Positions 59,244 through 64,000 of a stretch of 64,000 bases of DNA are shown here, one piece after another; the first letter of the stretch is position 1, and each line of letters begins with the position of its first letter. The notes under the pieces were generated by a model. That model saw nothing but the letters and a program-made list of their open reading frames with translations. It ran no database searches and was not told the DNA's origin. A program made the translations under genes and the position numbers. The stretch comes from Sphagnum compactum (Eukaryota > Bryophyta > Sphagnopsida > Sphagnales), in NCBI GenBank assembly GCA_965153455.1, contig OZ234494.1, positions 5,332,001-5,396,000 on the forward strand, in the 5' to 3' direction.

Positions 59244-59791
59244 TAAAGAACCGATCCTATTTCTGCTTTCTTTCTGTCACTTTTATCTCTTTTCTTTTCC
59301 TGACTCCTTTATTGGTTCTGTTTTCCATATTGTCGCTAAAGTTTTTTGAATTTCCCAAGTTGAAATTTGGAGACGTGTTTGTGAGATTGTGTATTTTTGT
59401 AAAAAAATCTCTAAACTTCAGTTTTTTAAATTTTGATGGAATTTATTAATTAGTTGACACTTATTTTGCAAAAGATTATTTCATTTAATTTCTTTCTGGT
59501 AAAGAATTTTTTGTAAAGAAAAAACAGATGTTAATGAAATCTAGTAGTTTGGAAAGAAATCAGGCATTAAGGAAAGAAAATTGGGCATTAAAGAAAAGAA
59601 ATTGTATCCTTAAAGAAGGATTAAGTTTTGGTCCCTTCCAAAATTTGGAAGCAACCAGCGACAGCCTTGCAGGTTCTTCCAATTTGCAGAAGGGACCAGT
59701 GACAGCCTGGCATATTTGAAAGGAGCATTTGAAATCTTGGGCCTCAGAAGCGACCCAAAAAATACACTAAGGAAATAGGATCAATTCTTTA
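59244..59791. repeat. 548-bp terminal-inverted-repeat unit
   Basis: TAAAGAACCGATCCTATTTC at the left and the complement of the right end (TAAAGAATTGATCCTATTTC) match at 18 of 20 positions. Inside, CAACCAGCGACAGCCTTGCA and GACCAGTGACAGCCTGGCA form a short direct repeat at 59.65-59.71 kb. An open frame at 59528-59719 is Lys/Asn-rich and not a recognised protein. Flanking bases show no clear duplication. It starts 9 bases after the palindrome. Confidence 0.55.
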
Positions 59792-61204
59792 CGTATCTAT
59801 AGGGTTTAAATTGTCATATTTCCAAAAAGTTAATAGAAAGTTCCAGATTTCTGTATTATGTTCTAGTAGATATCCAGAAATATGGTTGGGATGCATAAAT
59901 TTTCTACCTTGATATCTAGCTCTTTGGTTAAATCTTCTAACCAGATGATTATCACTTTTGCTATAAGATTGGGAAAAGAAAAAAAAACCAGTGTGATGCC
60001 TAAATTGCTGTCAGTGCTACAAACTAATAAAAAGCCATCTTCAATGCACACATCTCCAAATCCATTCAAAAACACATTCACAAATCAAGAACTTAGCCTC
60101 CACACACCTTTAGAATAGGCTAATGCCAATGATTTTTTTGTGGCAAGTTTTCACTAAATTTTGTAAATTTTCTTTTAATCTAACAACATGGAATTTTTTT
60201 TGTTCAATGTAAATGTGTTTTCCCATTGTAAAGAGTGTGTTCCAGAAGCAAAACGACAGACAAACTTTCTTTTTAAATAATGGCTAGAGCACATCAGAGA
60301 AAGATTTTTGTGGTCAATAGACTTTCCTGTTCTAAACAAAAGATCCCCTATAGTAATCGAACAACCAGCTCATTCCATAATCAGTCTGCCATTCAAAAAT
60401 GATCTCCTATATAAATATTCAACATATTAAATAATTGGAAACAAATGGTGATGGCAGTGGATTTTTTTTTTACAAATTTTCAACATGTTGCGATTTTATT
60501 TTATTTTAAATCTGTATTGAATTCCTTTCTTTTTTTTAAAAACATAATTTGGCTAAATATACCTGTGGATGAACAGCACTTGAGCAACATCACAAAATTA
60601 AAGGGGAAAAAACACACACACACACTCTGGACAGTGGTTAGCATTGTGAAGCCAAAGTGATCCATCAACTGTGTTGGAAATGTCTCTATAGTGAACTACA
60701 CATGACCCTAAAATGTGAAGGCAACAAACTTTGACCCATTTGTGAATGCATCCCAATGTCTCCGCCCTGAGGAGAGCCAAAAAGAATCATACCCAAGCAA
60801 CCTAGAGTAAAACAAGAAATTCGGACTGTGCCAGTCACAATGGCTGTTGGGAAGCAAGCATGTTAAAGAAGAAACCCATTTCTTTACTTGAAATATTTGG
60901 CAACAAGTTTACAAAATGTCTTATTAAGTACTTTACTAAAAACCCATTTCATGGGGTTAGATGATCATGGACACCAAACATCATGAGAACTTACTAGTAA
61001 GCAAAAACATTACTAATAATAAAACATGGGAAAAAGGAATCCAACCCACAATAAAATAACAAATAAAATCACATGTGCAAACTCTTATTGATAAATAAGT
61101 AGACTCCTCATCACAACACTTTAATGCTATAATGAATGTGATAAAGGCACACAAGCACAACAGGGCAAGTACAAACTCCAAACCAAAATTAAGTACATCA
61201 ACTT

Positions 61205-61320
61205 GTAGTAATGCAAAAAAAACTACTAACAAGGTAAGTAAGCAAGTAGGTAACAAGTAGATAAATAGGTAGGTAGATAAGTTTATAGATATATAGGTGG
61301 AGGGGTGGCTACTGAAGCCA
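61205..61320 (+). repeat. TAAGTAGGTA-type simple repeat
   Basis: GTAAGTAAGCAAGTAGGTAA and AATAGGTAGGTAGATAAG words, similar to the TAGG-rich blocks elsewhere, upstream of gene B. Confidence 0.6.
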
Positions 61321-61627
61321 ATTTAATGGGTAGGTAGATGGGAACTTGGGATACTTATTATCTCTCTCACACACGGTACTCACTAGTGTACTTCTTTTTG
61401 GTCTTGTATGTCTCTTCGTGTGTGACCTTTTTTGTTTTCAAAGATGTTTCCACCCTTGTGTTCTTTGTTTTTGTTTTCTGTATTTGCTTTTAGAAGAAGA
61501 TTTTCGATCCTATTGTTAGAGAAATTGTAGCTTTGTCCTCTCACGATGCACTATTCGAGAATGTTTAGTTTTGTGAGCTAGTAGTTTACAGAGAGCTTGG
61601 AGTGTGTTTTTTTGTGGATTGGTCACA

Positions 61628-63139
61628 ATGGACCAATCTTACTTGCACTACTCCTTCATGCGCGGTATGCAAGAATTCACTGACCCCTTACTTACTCGGG
61701 AGGTGCAAGCAAGCCAAGATGAAGCTCGTGTTGCTCTTGCCCTCTTATACCCGACCTCAGGTGACTTGATTGTCGCGTTGGAGAGGGTAATGAGCAGCAC
61801 TGTGATGCTGTTCACTAGCTCTGGACTGACGACAAATGGTATCGAACTCATGGTGGTATGTTATATCTTTCACACAAAAGCAGCTGCTCTATTTCAGGGG
61901 GTTTTGTTCTTGGTTTTGGCATGAAGATGATTTATTTCTTAAGTGCTCAAGAGATCAGATCTGTTCATGAGTTGAAAGGAATGGAGACGTACAGAAGATA
62001 TTGGATCTATTTGTCTATTTGCAATAAACGTATTCACATGGTGTGTCACGATGCCCACTGCTGTGTTTTCATGTTTTACTTATAGATGGATATGTTGGCG
62101 GCTTTGGAGCTGACACGCATAGACGAGTATACCATTGCTCATCATGAATCATACGTCGGCTTGGTAACGGCCATTGTCGATTTCTACATGGTAATGAAAC
62201 AAACATAAACCACAGGCCCCGGTTCCTGCACCATGTTCTGTACAGCTGCCATCATTCCAAACATACTTGCTTCCTGCAGGTTCATGAACACACTAAAACA
62301 GGCAGTTTGCTCTATCATTTCTTTTCTTCTACTTCTTTCAGGCCGATGCTGATATCCAAGTGAGAAACCCGACGATTGAGAGGATAGAAAGGACTTTCGC
62401 TGATTTGGCGAGGCCATCAACCGAGGGAGCAAAAAATTCTAAACCTTTTGTTGCTTCATCGAACCTGAATGATATCATGGTATGTGCTCCCCATGTATTC
62501 CAGATGATCTCTTATTGCAAGTGGCATTCGACTCTTCTCATATAATCAGTGTTTGATTTGCATTGAGATGCTAGCCTGGGAGTACACTTCAGATCATACC
62601 CATGGAAGTCGTTAGTCTATTGTGCTTCGGGCAGCGTACTATCTCATGTGTGTGACTGATTGATTTGGCAGTACATCTACATCAACACCTACATGTGGCA
62701 GACTCAGCGGCTAAGGACCTTCAGAAGCTTGAGTGAAACAAGGGAGCTGTTGCAGAATCCACCAGCATTTTCTGTTAACATGCCGCCACCACCACCAGGT
62801 ATAGTTCCTCCCAGCCCATGAGCTAAACTTGAAATGTAGAAAAGATCACTCTAGAAGCTGATGATTTTTTGTGCTGTTTTCTTGACACTCCTGATTTTGT
62901 ACAATGTAACGGATCCCTAAAGTGTCTTCATTGGGATTTTTTTAGGTTTCATAGATGCAGCAGGTGGAATCGTGTCTTCTGGAGTTACACCCTCTGGTAT
63001 AAGGTATTGGGAGGTGGGTGGGCCTTCAGGAGAGGCTCCAGGGCCACCTCCAGACGAAGTTGTTCCAGGGCCACCTCCAGCAGAGGAAGACGAGAAAGAC
63101 TTTCCAGGGCGTAATCCTGGAAAGCGTCCAGCTGCTTGA
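61628..63139 (+). CDS. Gene B: unrecognised 263-aa protein with Pro/acidic C-terminal tail
   Basis: Five exons join in frame with good splice sites: 61628-61855 (GTG|GTATGT), 62086-62190 (TATAG|ATG ... ATG|GTAATG), 62342-62479 (CAG|GCC ... ATG|GTATGT), 62672-62798 (GGCAG|TAC ... CCAG|GTATAG) and 62946-63139 (TTTAG|GT ... TGA). The first three introns are phase 0 and the last is phase 1. The product is mostly helical and soluble, with no signal peptide, membrane helix or metal-binding motif. The middle contains IERIERTFADLARPSTE and YIYINTYMWQTQRLRTFRSL. The C-terminus has a five-proline run, a GFIDAAGGIVSSGVTPSG stretch and a duplicated PGPPP motif (PGPPPDEVV, PGPPPAEED) ending in basic GKRPAA. 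I recognise no family; it may be lineage-specific. A decayed copy of exons 1-2 at 10.4-11.4 kb supports the exon-intron structure independently. The exon 5 reading frame is the least certain. Confidence 0.7.
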
Positions 63140-64000
63140 AGGAGACCCCGGTACTAGCTTTTTCACAAAACACAGTCTGTTCCCGCTTTTGAGTTGTAGA
63201 AGGCGGTGGACATAAGCTGTAGTGCATTCGTGATCCATGTATTCTTGTTTGCAGAAGGATGTCACGAGGATTCAGAACAGTGCACATTGAATCATCATTT
63301 GCAGGATCTGCAAACAATTAATTTAGACATGAATTTTTGTGATGCCATTGAAATTTCTTGCTTGCTGAAGAAGTTCCTGATGCAACAATTCTATGTACTT
63401 CATGAAATGCTTATAGGTCTGATCATACATGAGCAATTGAGGCTGATTTTCTCTTGATTTCCAGTTTATTAACACACAGTCATGATGCATTGCTCCCCTC
63501 AAACAAAGCAAAGATCTTGCACTAGGGTTTAGTTCTTTGTTGCTTGCTGACAACAGATTTCCAAGCTAACAGAGCATATTATGCAAGATAAAATAGGCGA
63601 GGGTCTGGTGGACATTCAGCTTCTTATAGACATCCAATGACTGCACATGGATCATAGACATCTCATGACATCCTCAGATTTGCTATTAATGCCGTTATAA
63701 GACTTGAGGAGATGAACATTTTTCTAAGATTTTCTTTATCTCCTCCTGGAAAAGCAGAATCTACATGCATAGAACCTGCTGCACGTACATTCATGATCAT
63801 ATGAAAGTTTTGTAAAATCCCCATATAGTTCAGAGTCATCAATTTTCTAAAGAGGGATCATGCATTTAGTTGGGTGTAGCAGAAGGCTAATGACCATGTA
63901 TTGATCTGCAATCCCCACTAGAAGTATCCTGCTGCTGTAACAAAAACCAGCTATGACCAAAACAAAGACAAAGAGCTGGGACATTTCACAAATGCAATAA
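63140..64000. other. Gene B 3' flank, no further gene seen
   Basis: Probable 3' UTR followed by intergenic DNA. Both-strand open frames at 62.98-63.55 kb are shadows of exon 5 or chance. No clear AATAAA close to the stop was identified. Confidence 0.4.

Noticed and set aside
62985-63317. 110-codon minus-strand frame
   Set aside because: Antisense shadow of gene B exon 5, whose plus-strand frame is supported by splice phase.

Overview
This looks like nuclear DNA from a land plant with a large, repeat-dominated, AT-rich genome. The evidence is multi-exon genes with GT-AG introns, plant-type DNA transposons (hAT, CACTA-like, Tourist-like), and long stretches depleted in CpG and rich in TG/CA, as expected from heavy cytosine methylation. 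I cannot name the species. A non-seed plant or a gymnosperm-like genome would fit, but that is inference. Nothing suggests a prokaryotic, organellar or viral window.

Only two gene models are well supported. Gene A (minus strand, CDS 21781 to 18994, with an extra 5' non-coding exon to about 22.38 kb) encodes a protein of about 514 residues. It has an acidic N-terminus, coiled-coil segments, a Lys/Ser-rich region and a single C-terminal membrane helix, so it looks like a tail-anchored coiled-coil protein. Gene B (plus strand, 61628-63139, five exons) encodes a 263-residue protein that I do not recognise, with a Pro/acidic C-terminal tail. A decayed genomic copy of its first two exons and intron 1 lies about 50 kb away at 10.37-11.39 kb.

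Layout: 1-8.5 kb is AT-rich intergenic DNA with small inverted repeats. 8.48-10.31 kb is a G-rich non-autonomous hAT-like element with a 661-bp GC-rich insertion flanked by a 10-bp direct repeat. 10.37-11.39 kb is the gene B pseudogene. 12-18.9 kb holds transposon ends, a SINE-like unit and a weakly coding, moderately GC-rich block. 19-22.4 kb is gene A. 22.5-31.5 kb is intergenic, with a 0.6-kb palindrome at 24.8-25.4 kb and a single EF-hand exon fragment at 30.4 kb. 32.5-40.6 kb is a decayed hAT-type transposase gene split by a 5.9-kb CACTA-like insertion, and the two halves rejoin in frame if the insertion and one target copy are removed. 41-43 kb has a 55-bp tandem array and two hAT MITEs with near-perfect 8-bp target duplications. 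47-48.2 and 50.9-52.1 kb are CpG-rich islands without convincing ORFs. 53.4-60 kb contains a 237-bp tandem duplication, a Tourist-like MITE with TAA target duplication and nested inverted repeats. 61.6-63.1 kb is gene B.

Genes A and B show no evident functional link. The main story is layered transposon activity and decay around two isolated genes. Exon boundaries, translations and repeat alignments were worked out by eye.
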